Assembly: GCF_000719475.1 (NCBI RefSeq)
Contig: NZ_JOGO01000030.1
Coordinates: 1-64,000, forward strand
DNA length: 64,000 bases
Origin: Streptomyces sp. NRRL F-5630
Lineage (GTDB): Bacteria; Actinomycetota; Actinomycetes; Streptomycetales; Streptomycetaceae
Direction of reading: 5' to 3'
Shown here piece by piece: positions 39,584 to 48,657 of this stretch; within the stretch, counting starts at the first letter, position 1; each line of letters starts with the position of its first letter. A model generated the notes under the pieces. That model searched no databases and was not told the DNA's origin. It was given only the letters and a program-made list of their open reading frames with translations. A program made the translations under genes and the position numbers.

Positions 39584-40759
39584 ATGACAGGCGAACGCGT
39601 TGCGGCGCAGACCCCCGCGGCACGGTGGCGGAAGCGGTACCACCGGGTCCGCATCGCCGTGCGCCGGGCGGGGGTCGACTACTTCCGGGGTGACGGTTCG
39701 GACTGGATCGCCCTCGCGGGGCTGCTCCTGTGCGTGCCGCTCATCGGCTGGCTCACGGTCGTCGCGCCCGTCTGGTGCGATCCCGCGATGCTCGCGGTCC
39801 CGATCACGCTCGGCGGTCTCGTCCTGCGCCCGGCGAGCCTGCTCGGGCTCTACGCCGCGTCGGCCGCCGCCCTCATCGTCGAATCGGTGGTCCTCGGCCC
39901 GTACGCCGACGGCCCTGCGCGGGTCACCCCCGGCTCGATCCTCGTCGTCGCCGGCTGCGGTTTCATCAGCCTGCTCGTCGCCCAGTTCCGCAGCAGGGTC
40001 GGCGTGCCGTGGCGGCGCGGCGGCACGATGCTCTTCGACCTGCGCGAACGCATCCGGGTCCAGAGCAAGCTGCCGGGCCTGCCGCGCGGCTGGCACCGCG
40101 AGATGTCCCTGCGGCCCGCCGGCGGGCAGTTCTTCTCGGGCGACTTCGTCGTGGCCGCGCGCACGGAGAAGGGCCGCGTCCTCGAAGTCGTCCTCACCGA
40201 CGTCTCCGGCAAGGGGATGGACGCGGCCTCGCGCGCACTGCTCCTGTCCGGCGCCTTCGGCGGCCTCCTCGGCTCGCTGCCGCCGGCGGACTTCCTGCCC
40301 GCGGCCAACGGCTACCTGCTCCGCCAGGACTGGGACGAGGGCTTCGCCACGTCGATCCACCTGGTCCTCGACCTGGAGACCGGCGCCTACGAGGTCTACT
40401 CGGCGGGCCACCCGCCGGCCGTCCAGCTCCACGCCGGAACGGGCCGCTGGGAGCAGATGACCGCCGAAGGCCCCCTCCTCGGTGTGTACGGCGGCGCCGA
40501 GTTCGACCCGGCCAAAGGCCGCCTGAACCCGGGCGACGTCCTCATGCTCTTCACCGACGGCCTCGTCGAGACCGCCGAACGCGAGATCTCCGAGGGCATA
40601 GACCGCCTCACCGGCGAGGCCGACCGCTACGTCCCGGGCGGCTTCGCGGGTGCCTCGTGGCACCTCATCGAGGCGGTCGCCAAGGACGTGAACGACGACA
40701 GGGCGCTGGTGCTGATCTGCCGGGACCAGGTGGGGGAGCGCGACGCGTCCGGCGCGTAG
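39584..40759 (+). CDS. Membrane PP2C/SpoIIE-type phosphatase
   Basis: A 391-aa protein. Three or four helices (about 45-62, 65-115 and 122-138, e.g. WIALAGLLLCVPLIGW) are followed by a cytosolic SpoIIE domain. GGQFFSGDFVVAA and VVLTDVSGKGMDAASRA give the metal-binding Asp residues, and LMLFTDGLVETAERE closes it. Such phosphatases usually dephosphorylate anti-sigma-factor antagonists. No antagonist gene is adjacent. TAGGGT lies 8 nt upstream of the ATG and no ribosome-binding site is visible, so a leaderless mRNA is possible. Confidence 0.9.
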   Translation: MTGERVAAQTPAARWRKRYHRVRIAVRRAGVDYFRGDGSDWIALAGLLLCVPLIGWLTVVAPVWCDPAMLAVPITLGGLVLRPASLLGLYAASAAALIVESVVLGPYADGPARVTPGSILVVAGCGFISLLVAQFRSRVGVPWRRGGTMLFDLRERIRVQSKLPGLPRGWHREMSLRPAGGQFFSGDFVVAARTEKGRVLEVVLTDVSGKGMDAASRALLLSGAFGGLLGSLPPADFLPAANGYLLRQDWDEGFATSIHLVLDLETGAYEVYSAGHPPAVQLHAGTGRWEQMTAEGPLLGVYGGAEFDPAKGRLNPGDVLMLFTDGLVETAEREISEGIDRLTGEADRYVPGGFAGASWHLIEAVAKDVNDDRALVLICRDQVGERDASGA

Positions 40760-40984
40760 GCGGACGCAACCCGCGTGTCCGTGCCCGCCCGCTCGGTCCT
40801 CCGCTTCGGCACGCGCCCGCTCGTTCCTTCGCCCCGTCGTCCCGGTGCCCCCCACCGGAAGCGCGCGGCGTCGGAACGCGCCTTCGCCCGGCCGTCCCTG
40901 GGCCCGTCACCGGAGGGACGCGGCGCCGAAGACGCCCCCGGGTCGCGTCCCGTCCGGTCGGCGGGGAGCGCATGAGGCCGGAGC

Positions 40985-41028
40985 ACGTGACGCGGGGCGC
41001 CCTGTCACCGGGCCGCCCCGCGTCACGT
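40985..41028. terminator. Bidirectional terminator
   Basis: A 15-bp perfect stem (40985-40999 with 41014-41028) ends 3 bp from the antiporter stop codon and separates it from the convergent phosphatase gene. Confidence 0.85.
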
Positions 41029-41030
41029 CC

Positions 41031-42239
41031 TCACCCCGCGTCCCCGGCCTTGACCAGGGAGACGGGCTCGGCCGGTGGCGCGGACCCCGCTTCGGGGACC
41101 CGCGCGGTCTTCGGCAGCAGGCGCGCGAGCCAGTGCGCGCGGCCTGCTGACAGCGGACCCAGGACGGCGAGCAGGAGGACGTAGCCGGCGATGAAGGGCG
41201 AGAGGCGCTCGTCCAGGCCGGCCGCCGCCGCCATCGTGGCGAGGATCAGCGCGAACTCGCCGCGGGCGACGAGCGTGGTCGCGATGTTCGCGGCCGGGCC
41301 CCTGCCGAAGACGTACATGCGGGCCGCCAGCAGTCCCGCGAGGACGTTCATGGCGAAGGTCAGCAGGACCGCGAACAGGACGGGCCACAACACGCTTGGC
41401 AGGTCGCCCGGGTCGATGGAGAGACCGAAGGCGAAGAAGAAGATGGCCCCGAAGGCGTCCCGCAGCGGGTGCACGAGGGTGCGGATACGGGCACCGGACG
41501 ACGTGCTGCCGAGCATCAGGCCGACCATGAAGGCCCCGATCGCGTCCGCGACCCCGAACCACTCCGCGACCCCGGAGACGAAGACAGCCATCCCCAGGAA
41601 GGAGATGACGAGAAGCTCGTCGTCCCGCGTGTGCATGAGCCGGCCGATGGCCTTCGTCCCGAAGCGCGCCGCCAGCGCGAGCAGCAGCAGGAAGCCGAAC
41701 GCCTTCGCCCCGTCGAGCACCGCCGCGCCGAGCGAGTCGGCTCCGGAGAGGATCAGCTGGAGGGCGGCGAGATAGAGGGCGAGGAAGACATCCTCGACGA
41801 TGGTGATGCCGAGGATGGGGCGCGTCTCGGGATTGCCGAGGCGTCCGGTGTCGACGAGGACCTTCGTGACGATCGCCGAGGACGAGATGCCGAGCACCCC
41901 GGCGAGGACCAGAGCCTCGGAGGTGCCCCAGCCGAGGGCGAATCCGAAGCCGAGGCCGGCGCCGACGTTCAGGGCGAGATACGTGCCCCCGGCGAGCGCC
42001 ATGCGCCGCCCGCCGGTCTTGAGGTCGTCGAGATGGAATTCGAGCCCCAGGTAGAAGAGCAGCAGCACCAGGCCGAGGGCGCTGAGCATCTCCAGGTCGT
42101 GCGGGTCCGAGACCAGCACGACTCCTGGGGTGTGCGGGCCGAGAAGGATCCCGGCCAGGATGAACAGGGGGATGGTGGGGAGTCCGATGCGCCCGCCCGC
42201 GCGGGCGAGCACGGCGGCGGCGAGAAAAGCGCCGCCCAT
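41031..42239 (-). CDS. CPA2-type cation:proton antiporter
   Basis: A 402-aa membrane antiporter of the KefB/GerN group, exchanging K+ or Na+ for protons. RIGLPTIPLFILAGILLGPHTPG, the GISSSAIVTKVL stretch and the later FMVGLMLGSTS are family features. About 11-12 helices; no RCK domain is attached. The ATG at 42239 is the only standard start, but coding-like sequence (EVGLIGHAETLIA) continues in frame up to a TGA at about 42285-42287 without ATG, GTG or TTG. The true N-terminus may therefore use a rare start. Repeated TCAAG motifs lie just upstream. Confidence 0.88.
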   Translation of the reverse strand: MGGAFLAAAVLARAGGRIGLPTIPLFILAGILLGPHTPGVVLVSDPHDLEMLSALGLVLLLFYLGLEFHLDDLKTGGRRMALAGGTYLALNVGAGLGFGFALGWGTSEALVLAGVLGISSSAIVTKVLVDTGRLGNPETRPILGITIVEDVFLALYLAALQLILSGADSLGAAVLDGAKAFGFLLLLALAARFGTKAIGRLMHTRDDELLVISFLGMAVFVSGVAEWFGVADAIGAFMVGLMLGSTSSGARIRTLVHPLRDAFGAIFFFAFGLSIDPGDLPSVLWPVLFAVLLTFAMNVLAGLLAARMYVFGRGPAANIATTLVARGEFALILATMAAAAGLDERLSPFIAGYVLLLAVLGPLSAGRAHWLARLLPKTARVPEAGSAPPAEPVSLVKAGDAG

Positions 42240-42282
42240 CGCTATGAGGGTCTCCGCGTGTCCGATGAGCCCGACCTCCGCA

Positions 42283-42314
42283 TCAAGTCAAGTAATGGTC
42301 AAGTGAAAGTCAAG
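42283..42314. promoter_or_regulatory. TCAAG direct repeats at 11-bp spacing
   Basis: TCAAG occurs at 42283, 42288, 42299 and 42310. The last three are spaced exactly 11 bp, one helical turn. On the coding strand of the antiporter they read CTTGA, so TTGAC -35-like hexamers are also formed. The geometry resembles the direct repeats bound by SARP-type activators. Confidence 0.5.
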
Positions 42315-42390
42315 AGTTACCTTACCAAACGGTTGAAAGGGGGAGAGTTGTCCGATTGAAGTGCGTTCTCCGGAGCGGGCGTTGCCGCGC

Positions 42391-43536
42391 TCAGGCCCCG
42401 CGCGTCCCGCCGAAGGCCCAGTCGAGGCGGGGCTCCAGCGCCCAGCGGAAGGCGCGGCGCACGGGAGGGGTGCAGAGCAGGGTCACCGCGAGCCCCGCGC
42501 CCGCGCTGAAGAGCAGCGCGCCGGGGACGGAGTGCGCGAAGGCGCCGTCGTACCAGCCGCCCCACTCCGCGGCCTTGATCAGGAAGCCGTGCAGCAGGTA
42601 GCCGCCCAGGGTGCCCGCGCCCAGTCGCGTGCACCAGGTCGCGCGGCGCGGCACGAGGGCGAGGAAGGCGGCCGTCAGGACGAGCGAGGCGGCGAACAGT
42701 GCGAAGGTCATGAGCGGGCCGCTCCACCAGGGCGCGCCGAGGTCCTGGGCGCTCTCCCGGTGGTAGAGCCAGGCGTACGGCAGGTGCGGGGCGAGCCACC
42801 AGGCGGCGCAGAGGCCCGCGAGCAGCACCGGCCCAGCGACGATCTTCGGCCACTTGTGGGCGAGGAACGCGAAGTGGCGCGGGCGCAGCAGCAGGCCGAG
42901 CACGAAGTACGGCAGGAACTGGAGTACGCGCTGAAGATCCAGGTCAGCGCCGATCTCCGGGGACATCGAGCCGAGGACGGCGAAGGCGAGGGCGAGCGGG
43001 AGCGGCCACCGCACGAGACGCCACAGCGGGGTCGTGAGCCGCCACGCGAAGAGCGCGACGAGAAACCAGTTGAGCCACCACGGGTCGATAACACTCCACG
43101 TCGGCACGGGATCGGGGCCCGCGAGACGGGCGAAGAGCGTGTACGCGTACTGGAAGATCACATAGGGCACGGCGACCCCGGTGATCAGTTTCCGCACCTG
43201 CGGGGCGCCGAGCGTGAAAGTCCGCGAGAAGTAGCCGGAGATGATGATGAACGCCGGCATGTGGAAGGCGTAGACGGTGAGGTAGAGCGCGCGCAGGGGG
43301 CGGCTCGACGAGAGGAGCGGTTCCCAGGAATGGGCGAGCGCGACGAGCACGATCGCGAGGTATTTCGCGTTGTCGAAGAACGGGTCGCGGACTTTTCCGC
43401 CCCCCGCGGTCGCGGTCCCCTTCGCGGCGCCGGGCCCCGCCGCGGGCGCCACGGACTCGGGCGGCAGGGGGCGGCCCGCCGCCGGGTCCGCAGGTACCGC
43501 GCTGAGCTGCCCGGATTCCGTGGGGTCGTGATGCAT
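42391..43536 (-). CDS. Membrane acyltransferase (acyltransferase 3 family)
   Basis: A 381-aa integral membrane protein. After a 48-residue Ala/Pro-rich leader, RDPFFDNAKYLAIVLVALAHSWEP carries the family's active-site His. About ten helices follow. It resembles O-acetyltransferases related to fucose 4-O-acetylase that modify polysaccharides or antibiotics. No glycan cluster surrounds it. The ATG at 43536 has no strong ribosome-binding site. Confidence 0.87.
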   Translation of the reverse strand: MHHDPTESGQLSAVPADPAAGRPLPPESVAPAAGPGAAKGTATAGGGKVRDPFFDNAKYLAIVLVALAHSWEPLLSSSRPLRALYLTVYAFHMPAFIIISGYFSRTFTLGAPQVRKLITGVAVPYVIFQYAYTLFARLAGPDPVPTWSVIDPWWLNWFLVALFAWRLTTPLWRLVRWPLPLALAFAVLGSMSPEIGADLDLQRVLQFLPYFVLGLLLRPRHFAFLAHKWPKIVAGPVLLAGLCAAWWLAPHLPYAWLYHRESAQDLGAPWWSGPLMTFALFAASLVLTAAFLALVPRRATWCTRLGAGTLGGYLLHGFLIKAAEWGGWYDGAFAHSVPGALLFSAGAGLAVTLLCTPPVRRAFRWALEPRLDWAFGGTRGA

Positions 43537-44134
43537 GGATACCTCGGTGCCGCCGCGCCCCGACCGCTCCTGTGACCGATACGAGATAGCGACTGATCGA
43601 CTTTGTTCGTTTCTTGACTCATCCGTTGCCGTTGTCTTCGTCTACCCGACTTTCCGCCCGCGCGGGCTGAACGCCACGCGACTCCCGCCACACCCCCACG
43701 GACCAGCGGTATTCCGCACGCTTTCGCCGCCACTTCTCCCGCGCCCGCGCGCAGGCGGCGTTCTCGCCCGCGCGAGCCGGGGCGGGCCCGGGGGCCGGGC
43801 GGGAGCGGCCGGGAAATCCCCGCCGTTCCGGCGGCAGGCGTTCCGCTTTTTCCCGGGGCTTTACCGCCCATTCCCGCCCGGCGCGCGACCGGCGTACGGG
43901 GCTTCGCATGCGCCGCCCGTCATCTCGCGCGCCCCCCTTCTGCCCCACATACCTCAGAAGGCGTCGACCGCCTCTCTTATGGCCTGAACGCCTGGGCCGG
44001 TGGACCCCCCTTGGCCGACGTTGCGTCACCCGTCGCATAGGACGGCCCGGTTGGTGGCACCATGGTTCTGGCGGGGGCGTGCGGCCGTGCACCTCCCCGG
44101 GCCGGGAGCAGACCGACCAAGGGTGTGATCAGTT
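43537..44134. other. Intergenic, about 600 bp
   Basis: This region lies between divergent genes. 43560-43640 is less GC-rich (TTTGTTCGTTTCTTGAC) and probably carries the acyltransferase promoter. 43960-44040 holds AT-richer sequence and a TAGGAC hexamer that may serve the small membrane protein. No credible gene is seen. Confidence 0.4.
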
Positions 44135-44329
44135 ATGGCCATTTCGCTGTCAGTGGTGGTGCTGTTGGCGGTCATCCTGGTGGTGCTGCTCCGCGGCGGC
44201 TCCATCAAGGCCGGTCCGGCCATCGTCGCGGTGCTCTTCGGCTTCTTCCTCGCCTCCAGCGGCATGGCGCCCTCGATCCAGCGCTTCCTGGACTCGATAG
44301 CGCAGACGATCAACCAGATCAGCTTCTGA
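44135..44329 (+). CDS. Small conserved membrane protein
   Basis: A 64-aa protein with one long hydrophobic segment (ISLSVVVLLAVILVVLLRGG, about 3-22), then GPAIVAVLFGFFLASSGMAP and an amphipathic end (FLDSIAQTINQISF). It looks like a two-helix or hairpin membrane protein conserved in streptomycetes. It precedes the tRNA pair and tig. A GTGATCAGTT sequence upstream gives no strong ribosome-binding site. Function unknown. Confidence 0.72.
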   Translation: MAISLSVVVLLAVILVVLLRGGSIKAGPAIVAVLFGFFLASSGMAPSIQRFLDSIAQTINQISF

Positions 44330-44575
44330 GCCGCACCCCCACCCCGCCCCGGGCGGCCCGCCCCGGGCCGCCCGCCGGAACCGTCCCGCCGCGCTGAGCC
44401 GCCCCAAACCGCGCCCAGCTCCCGCGCCCCTTCTCCCGGACCACCCCGGGCCCCGGTGCGTACCGCTCGGCGCCTTCCGGCTGCCCGACGCCGGTCTGCG
44501 CGCACGGTAAGGCCCGGACAGGGCGCGGCGTCGGTGGGGCGTGGGGCCCGCGTGCCCGGACGTGCCGAGCCACGT

Positions 44576-44648
44576 GTTTCCGTACGAGCCTGAGCCGGAT
44601 GCTCCCGTACGAGTCGTGCCGGGCGTTTCTGTACAAGACGTGCCGGGT
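44576..44648. repeat. About 24-bp imperfect direct repeats, three copies
   Basis: Within a 332-bp gene-free stretch (44330-44661), three units share TTTCCGTACGAG or a variant (CTCCCGTACGAG, TTTCTGTACAAG) followed by CGTGCCGGG or similar. They lie between the small membrane protein and the tRNA-Gly terminator. Confidence 0.6.
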
Positions 44649-44661
44649 TCCCCGACGACGA

Positions 44662-44699
44662 CGGGGCCGGTCCGGAAGTGACCTTCCGGACCGGCCCCG
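44662..44699 (-). terminator. tRNA-Gly terminator
   Basis: A 17-bp perfect stem (44662-44678 with 44683-44699) with loop TGAC lies 11 bp beyond the tRNA-Gly 3' end. Confidence 0.85.
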
Positions 44700-44709
44700 C
44701 GGTCCTGCC

Positions 44710-44783
44710 TGGAGCGGGCGACGGGAATCGAACCCGCGTAGCCAGTTTGGAAGACTGGGGCTCTACCATTGAGCTACGCCCGC
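44710..44783 (-). tRNA. tRNA-Gly (anticodon TCC)
   Basis: The acceptor stem GCGGGCG/CGCCCGC, D arm with AGCTCAATGGTAGAGC, anticodon loop CTTCCAA and T arm GGGTTCGATTCCC are all readable on the minus strand. The 3' CCA is encoded (44712-44710). It reads GGA codons. Confidence 0.97.
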
Positions 44784-44979
44784 ATCGCGTGCGGTGACGG
44801 CTTCCGCCGCACGGCACGAGCAGCATCGTAGCGGTTCGCCGGGGCCCGGCGCACACCCCTTCGCTCCCGCGCGTCCGTCCCCGCCGTCGCACCTGCCCCG
44901 CACGTCACCCCGTGTCCCGCCCCGCGTGCCGCTCGTGACCTGTGCGGTCGCGGGCCATGTACCCTACGATCCGCACCAG

Positions 44980-45056
44980 CGGGGTGTGGCGCAGCTTGGT
45001 AGCGCGTCCGCTTTGGGAGCGGAAGGCCGTCGGTTCGAATCCGGCCACCCCGACCA
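44980..45056 (+). tRNA. tRNA-Pro (anticodon TGG)
   Basis: The acceptor CGGGGTG/CACCCCG, D arm GGCGCAGCTTGGTAGCGC, anticodon loop TTTGGGA and T arm with GGTTCGAATCC fold normally, with an encoded CCA at 45054-45056. It reads CCA/CCG codons. No duplicated 3' end that would mark an integrated element is seen. Confidence 0.97.
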
Positions 45057-45102
45057 GCAGCACCAGCGGCGAGAGCGCTGTCGTACCAGCCTCAAGATCG
45101 CA

Positions 45103-45133
45103 TTGCAGGTCTTCTCACGCGCACGGTTACTAT
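45103..45133 (+). promoter_or_regulatory. Candidate tig promoter
   Basis: TTGCAG (45103-45108) and TACTAT (45128-45133) are separated by 19 bp. A start near 45140 would give a leader of about 170 nt before trigger factor. Confidence 0.45.
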
Positions 45134-45310
45134 GCAAGCTGCGTGCCCGTGTGTCCGCGTTTCCGGTGAACGTGCCCAGAGCTCTCAACGGCCCTGAGGC
45201 GTCGTGCCCATCGAAGAACGTGCCGGACGCCCCCGGGCCCTCATCGTCCGGTCCGCACGAACGGTGTGGCCGCGCACCACCCAGAAGTCAGCCACCAAGG
45301 AGACCTAACC

Positions 45311-46696
45311 GTGAAGAGCGCCGTGGAGACCCTGAACCCGACCCGGGTTCGGCTCACTGTCGAGGTGCCCTTCGAGGAGCTCAAGTCCAGCCTCGACGCG
45401 GCGTACAAGAAGATCAACCAGCAGGTCACGGTGAAGGGCTTCCGCAAGGGCAAGATCCCGGCCCGCATCATCGACCAGCGCTTCGGCCGTGGTGCCGTGC
45501 TGGAGGAGGCCGTCAACGACGCGCTCCCGAAGTTCTACACCGAGGCCGTCAACGAGGGTGAGCTGAACGTCCTCGGCCAGCCCGAGGTGGACATCAAGGA
45601 GCTGAAGGACGGCGAGCTGCTCTCCTTCACCGCCGAGGTGGACATCCGCCCCGAGCTGGAGATCCCGGACTACTCCGGCATCGAGGTCGAGGTCGACCCG
45701 ATCGAGGTCAGCGAAGAGGACGTCGACAAGGCCGTCGAGGAGCTGCGCGAGCGCTTCGCCTCGACCTCCGCCGTCGAGCGTGCCGCCGAGGACGGCGACG
45801 TCGTCACGATCGACCTGGAGGCCAAGGTCGAGGGCGAGGTGCTGGACGACGGCATCGCCAGCGAGGTCTCGTACACCATCGGTTCGGGCGAGCTGCTCGA
45901 CGGCATCGACGAGGCCGTCAAGGGCCTCAAGGCCGGTGGCGAGGCCACCTTCACCTCCGAGCTGAAGGGCGGCTCCGCGGCGGGCAAGGAGGCCGAGGTC
46001 GCCGTCAAGGTCTCCAAGGTCGAGGCCCGCGAGCTCCCCGAGCTGAACGACGACTTCGCCCAGATGGCGAGCGAGTTCGACACCCTTGAGGAGCTGCGCG
46101 CCGACAGCCGCAAGCGCCTGGAGAACATGAAGCAGTACGACCAGGCCACGCAGGCGCAGGAGCGCGTGCTCGACAAGCTCCTGGAGCTGGTCGAGGTCCC
46201 GATCCCCGAGAAGCTGCTCGCGGACGAGATCGAGACCCGCACCCACAACCTGGAGCACCACCAGCTCCCGCAGATGGGCCTGGACCTCGACAAGTACCTG
46301 GAGATCCAGGGCAAGACCGCCGAGGAGTTCAAGACCGAGACCGAGGAGCAGGCGGTCAAGGGCATCAAGACCCAGTTCGTCCTCGACGAGCTGGTCTCCC
46401 GCGAGAAGCTCAACGTCTCGCAGGAGGAGCTGACGGAGCACCTGCTGCGCCGTGCGGCCTCCTCCGGCATGAGCCCCGACCAGTTCGCCCAGGCGGTCGT
46501 CGAGGGCGGCCAGGTCCCGATGCTCGTGGGCGAGGTCGCCCGCGGCAAGGCCCTCGCGACGGTGGTCGAGGCCGCCACGGTCAAGGACACCAACGGCCAG
46601 GTCGTCGACCTGAGCGACGACGAGGACGAGGAGGAGACGACCACCGAGGCCGTCGAGTCCACCGACGCCCCCGAGGCCGAGGCCGAGTCCAAGTAA
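45311..46696 (+). CDS. tig: Trigger factor
   Basis: A 461-aa ribosome-associated folding chaperone and peptidyl-prolyl isomerase. The N-terminal ribosome-binding signature is GFRKGKIP (about 44-51). The FKBP-like domain spans about 150-245 ([20 protein letters not shown]). A helical C-terminal domain and an acidic tail ([17 protein letters not shown]) close the protein. GTG 45311 has AAGGAG 7 nt upstream. clpP1, clpP2 and clpX follow, the usual order linking folding to proteolysis. Confidence 0.98.
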   Translation: MKSAVETLNPTRVRLTVEVPFEELKSSLDAAYKKINQQVTVKGFRKGKIPARIIDQRFGRGAVLEEAVNDALPKFYTEAVNEGELNVLGQPEVDIKELKDGELLSFTAEVDIRPELEIPDYSGIEVEVDPIEVSEEDVDKAVEELRERFASTSAVERAAEDGDVVTIDLEAKVEGEVLDDGIASEVSYTIGSGELLDGIDEAVKGLKAGGEATFTSELKGGSAAGKEAEVAVKVSKVEARELPELNDDFAQMASEFDTLEELRADSRKRLENMKQYDQATQAQERVLDKLLELVEVPIPEKLLADEIETRTHNLEHHQLPQMGLDLDKYLEIQGKTAEEFKTETEEQAVKGIKTQFVLDELVSREKLNVSQEELTEHLLRRAASSGMSPDQFAQAVVEGGQVPMLVGEVARGKALATVVEAATVKDTNGQVVDLSDDEDEEETTTEAVESTDAPEAEAESK

Positions 46697-46712
46697 GCGG
46701 TCGTACGTAGAT

Positions 46713-46750
46713 GGAGGGGCCCCGGGATCACACCGATCCCGGGGCCCTCC
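46713..46750 (+). terminator. tig terminator
   Basis: A 13-bp stem (46717-46729 with 46735-46747) extended outward past one bulged G, with loop ACACC, starts 20 bp after the tig stop. Confidence 0.8.
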
Positions 46751-46876
46751 CGCGTACGTTCCCGGACAACGCGCACCCCGGATCGCGCCCCGGCCCGAAA
46801 ATGAAGCCCGTCCGGCGCTTGAGGACAGGGCCGGCCGCCAGGCCGAGCCGGTCTCCGCCCCCCGCCGCCGGAACCT

Positions 46877-46891
46877 GCGCTCACAGCGAAC
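46877..46891. promoter_or_regulatory. ClgR-like activator site before clpP1
   Basis: CGCT-CAC-AGCG at 46878-46888, followed by AAC, gives GTTCGCTGTGAGCG on the minus strand. This resembles the recalled actinobacterial ClgR site (CGC-YNANR-GCG) with one mismatch. It lies about 58 bp upstream of the start predicted from TAGGGT (46930-46935), a suitable place for an activator. Confidence 0.5.
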
Positions 46892-47059
46892 AGTTCCGAA
46901 TGCGGGATGGCCTGCGCCGACCCGCGCGTTAGGGTCCTTGAATACGAGGGCAGGGGAGTCCCCGAAGCCCCGTCGAGCACGGCGGGCGGCCGGGGTCCCA
47001 GGCTCCAGCAGACGACGTAAGACGGCCCGGTGCCGTCGTCAAGACGAGCAGGTGGATAC

Positions 47060-47677
47060 GTGACGAATCTGATGCCCTCCGCCGCCGGCGAAGCCTTCAG
47101 TGGTGGTGGTCTCGGCGACCAGGTCTACAGCCGACTGCTCGGCGAGCGGATCATCTTCCTCGGCCAGCAGGTGGACGACGACATCGCCAACAAGATCACC
47201 GCACAGATGCTCCTCCTGGCGGCCGACCCGTCGAAGGACATCTACCTCTACATCAACAGCCCCGGCGGCTCGGTGACCGCGGGCATGGCGATCTACGACA
47301 CCATGCAGTACATCCCCAACGACGTGATCACGATCGGGATGGGCATGGCGGCCTCCATGGGCCAGTTCCTCCTCACCGGCGGTACGCCCGGCAAGCGGTT
47401 CGCCCTGCCGAACACCGACATCCTCATGCACCAGGGCTCCGCCGGTATCGGCGGTACGGCCTCGGACATCAAGATCCAGGCCGAGTACCTGCTGCGCACG
47501 AAGAACCGGATGGCCGAGATCACCGCCCGCCACTCCGGCCAGACGATCGAGAAGATCATCAGGGACGGCGACCGCGACCGCTGGTTCACCGCCGAAGAGG
47601 CCAAGGACTACGGCCTCATCGACGAGATCATCACGGTCGCCTCCGGCGTCCCGGGCGGCGGTGGCACCGGGGCCTGA
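47060..47677 (+). CDS. clpP1: ATP-dependent Clp protease subunit ClpP1
   Basis: A 205-aa serine protease subunit. The catalytic Ser is at about 99 ([11 protein letters not shown]), His at about 124 (ILMHQGS) and Asp at about 169. GTG 47060 gives [13 protein letters not shown], which resembles known streptomycete ClpP1 starts; GTG 47030 is an in-frame alternative. It probably forms a mixed complex with ClpP2 that degrades tagged proteins together with ClpX or ClpC. Loss of ClpP1 in S. lividans affects aerial growth, from family knowledge. Confidence 0.97.
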   Translation: MTNLMPSAAGEAFSGGGLGDQVYSRLLGERIIFLGQQVDDDIANKITAQMLLLAADPSKDIYLYINSPGGSVTAGMAIYDTMQYIPNDVITIGMGMAASMGQFLLTGGTPGKRFALPNTDILMHQGSAGIGGTASDIKIQAEYLLRTKNRMAEITARHSGQTIEKIIRDGDRDRWFTAEEAKDYGLIDEIITVASGVPGGGGTGA

Positions 47678-47792
47678 TCCCGGTCCCGCCGGTACCGGGG
47701 CCCGCGCGGTCCCCCGGGACTCCTCGTCCCACCCGGACCCGCCCCCGGTCCGTGCCTCTCCTGACGAGACCCCCCGCCCGAAACGCCACAGG

Positions 47793-48464
47793 ATGGTGAA
47801 CACCCACATGAACAACTTCCCCGGCAGCGGCCTCTACACGGGCCCCCAGGTGGACAACCGCTACATCGTCCCGCGCTTCGTCGAGCGCACCTCGCAGGGC
47901 GTGCGCGAGTACGACCCGTACGCGAAGCTCTTCGAGGAGCGCGTGATCTTCCTCGGCGTGCAGATCGACGACGCCTCGGCCAACGACGTCATGGCGCAGC
48001 TCCTGTGCCTGGAGTCGATGGACCCCGACCGGGACATCTCCATCTACATCAACAGCCCCGGCGGCTCGATGACCGCGCTCACCGCGATCTACGACACGAT
48101 GCAGTTCGTGAAGCCGGACATCCAGACCGTCTGCATGGGCCAGGCCGCCTCGGCCGCCGCCGTGCTGCTCGCCGCCGGTGCCCCCGGCAAGCGGATGGCA
48201 CTGCCCAACGCCCGCGTCCTGATCCACCAGCCCTCCAGCCAGACCGGCCGCGAGCAGCTCTCCGACCTGGAGATCGCGGCCAAGGAGATCATGCGTATGC
48301 GTACGCAGCTGGAGGACATGCTCGCCAAGCACTCGACGACGCCGATCGAGAAGATCCGCGACGACATCGAGCGCGACAAGATCCTCACGGCCGAGGACGC
48401 CCTCGCCTACGGGCTTGTCGACCAGATCACCACCCCGCGTAAGGTGGTGGGTTCCGCCGCCTGA
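47793..48464 (+). CDS. clpP2: ATP-dependent Clp protease subunit ClpP2
   Basis: A 223-aa serine protease subunit collinear with ClpP1. The catalytic Ser is at about 120 ([12 protein letters not shown]), His at about 145 (LIHQPSSQ) and Asp near 190 (KIRDDIERD). The ATG at 47793 is taken; the ATG at 47808 (MNNFPGSG) is an alternative. It lies 115 bp after clpP1. The stop codon sits inside a 23-bp tandem repeat. Confidence 0.96.
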   Translation: MVNTHMNNFPGSGLYTGPQVDNRYIVPRFVERTSQGVREYDPYAKLFEERVIFLGVQIDDASANDVMAQLLCLESMDPDRDISIYINSPGGSMTALTAIYDTMQFVKPDIQTVCMGQAASAAAVLLAAGAPGKRMALPNARVLIHQPSSQTGREQLSDLEIAAKEIMRMRTQLEDMLAKHSTTPIEKIRDDIERDKILTAEDALAYGLVDQITTPRKVVGSAA

Positions 48465-48488
48465 GTGTGGTGGATTCCGCCGTCTGAG
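48444..48488 (+). repeat. 23-bp tandem duplication over clpP2 stop
   Basis: GTGGTGGGTTCCGCCGCCTG (48444 onward) recurs from 48467 as GTGGTGGATTCCGCCGTCTG, with a shorter third fragment after it. The duplication copies the last codons and stop of clpP2 into the spacer before clpX. Confidence 0.75.
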
Positions 48489-48657
48489 CGGTGGTTTCAG
48501 CGGGTTCCCGCGTCCCGGGCCCCCTCCCGGTTCGGTCACAGTCCGTGTGATCCGGGCCGAGGGGGGCCCGGACCGGGCTCCCGGCAAGGTACCGTCGAGT
48601 TGAGGGACCAGGAGTCCGCGCGTCGAGCGCGTCTCCCAGGCGAAGGGGAAGCACCTC

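Noticed and set aside
44980..45056. Integration site at tRNA-Pro
   Set aside because: No integrase, no duplicated tRNA 3' end and normal chromosomal genes on both sides.
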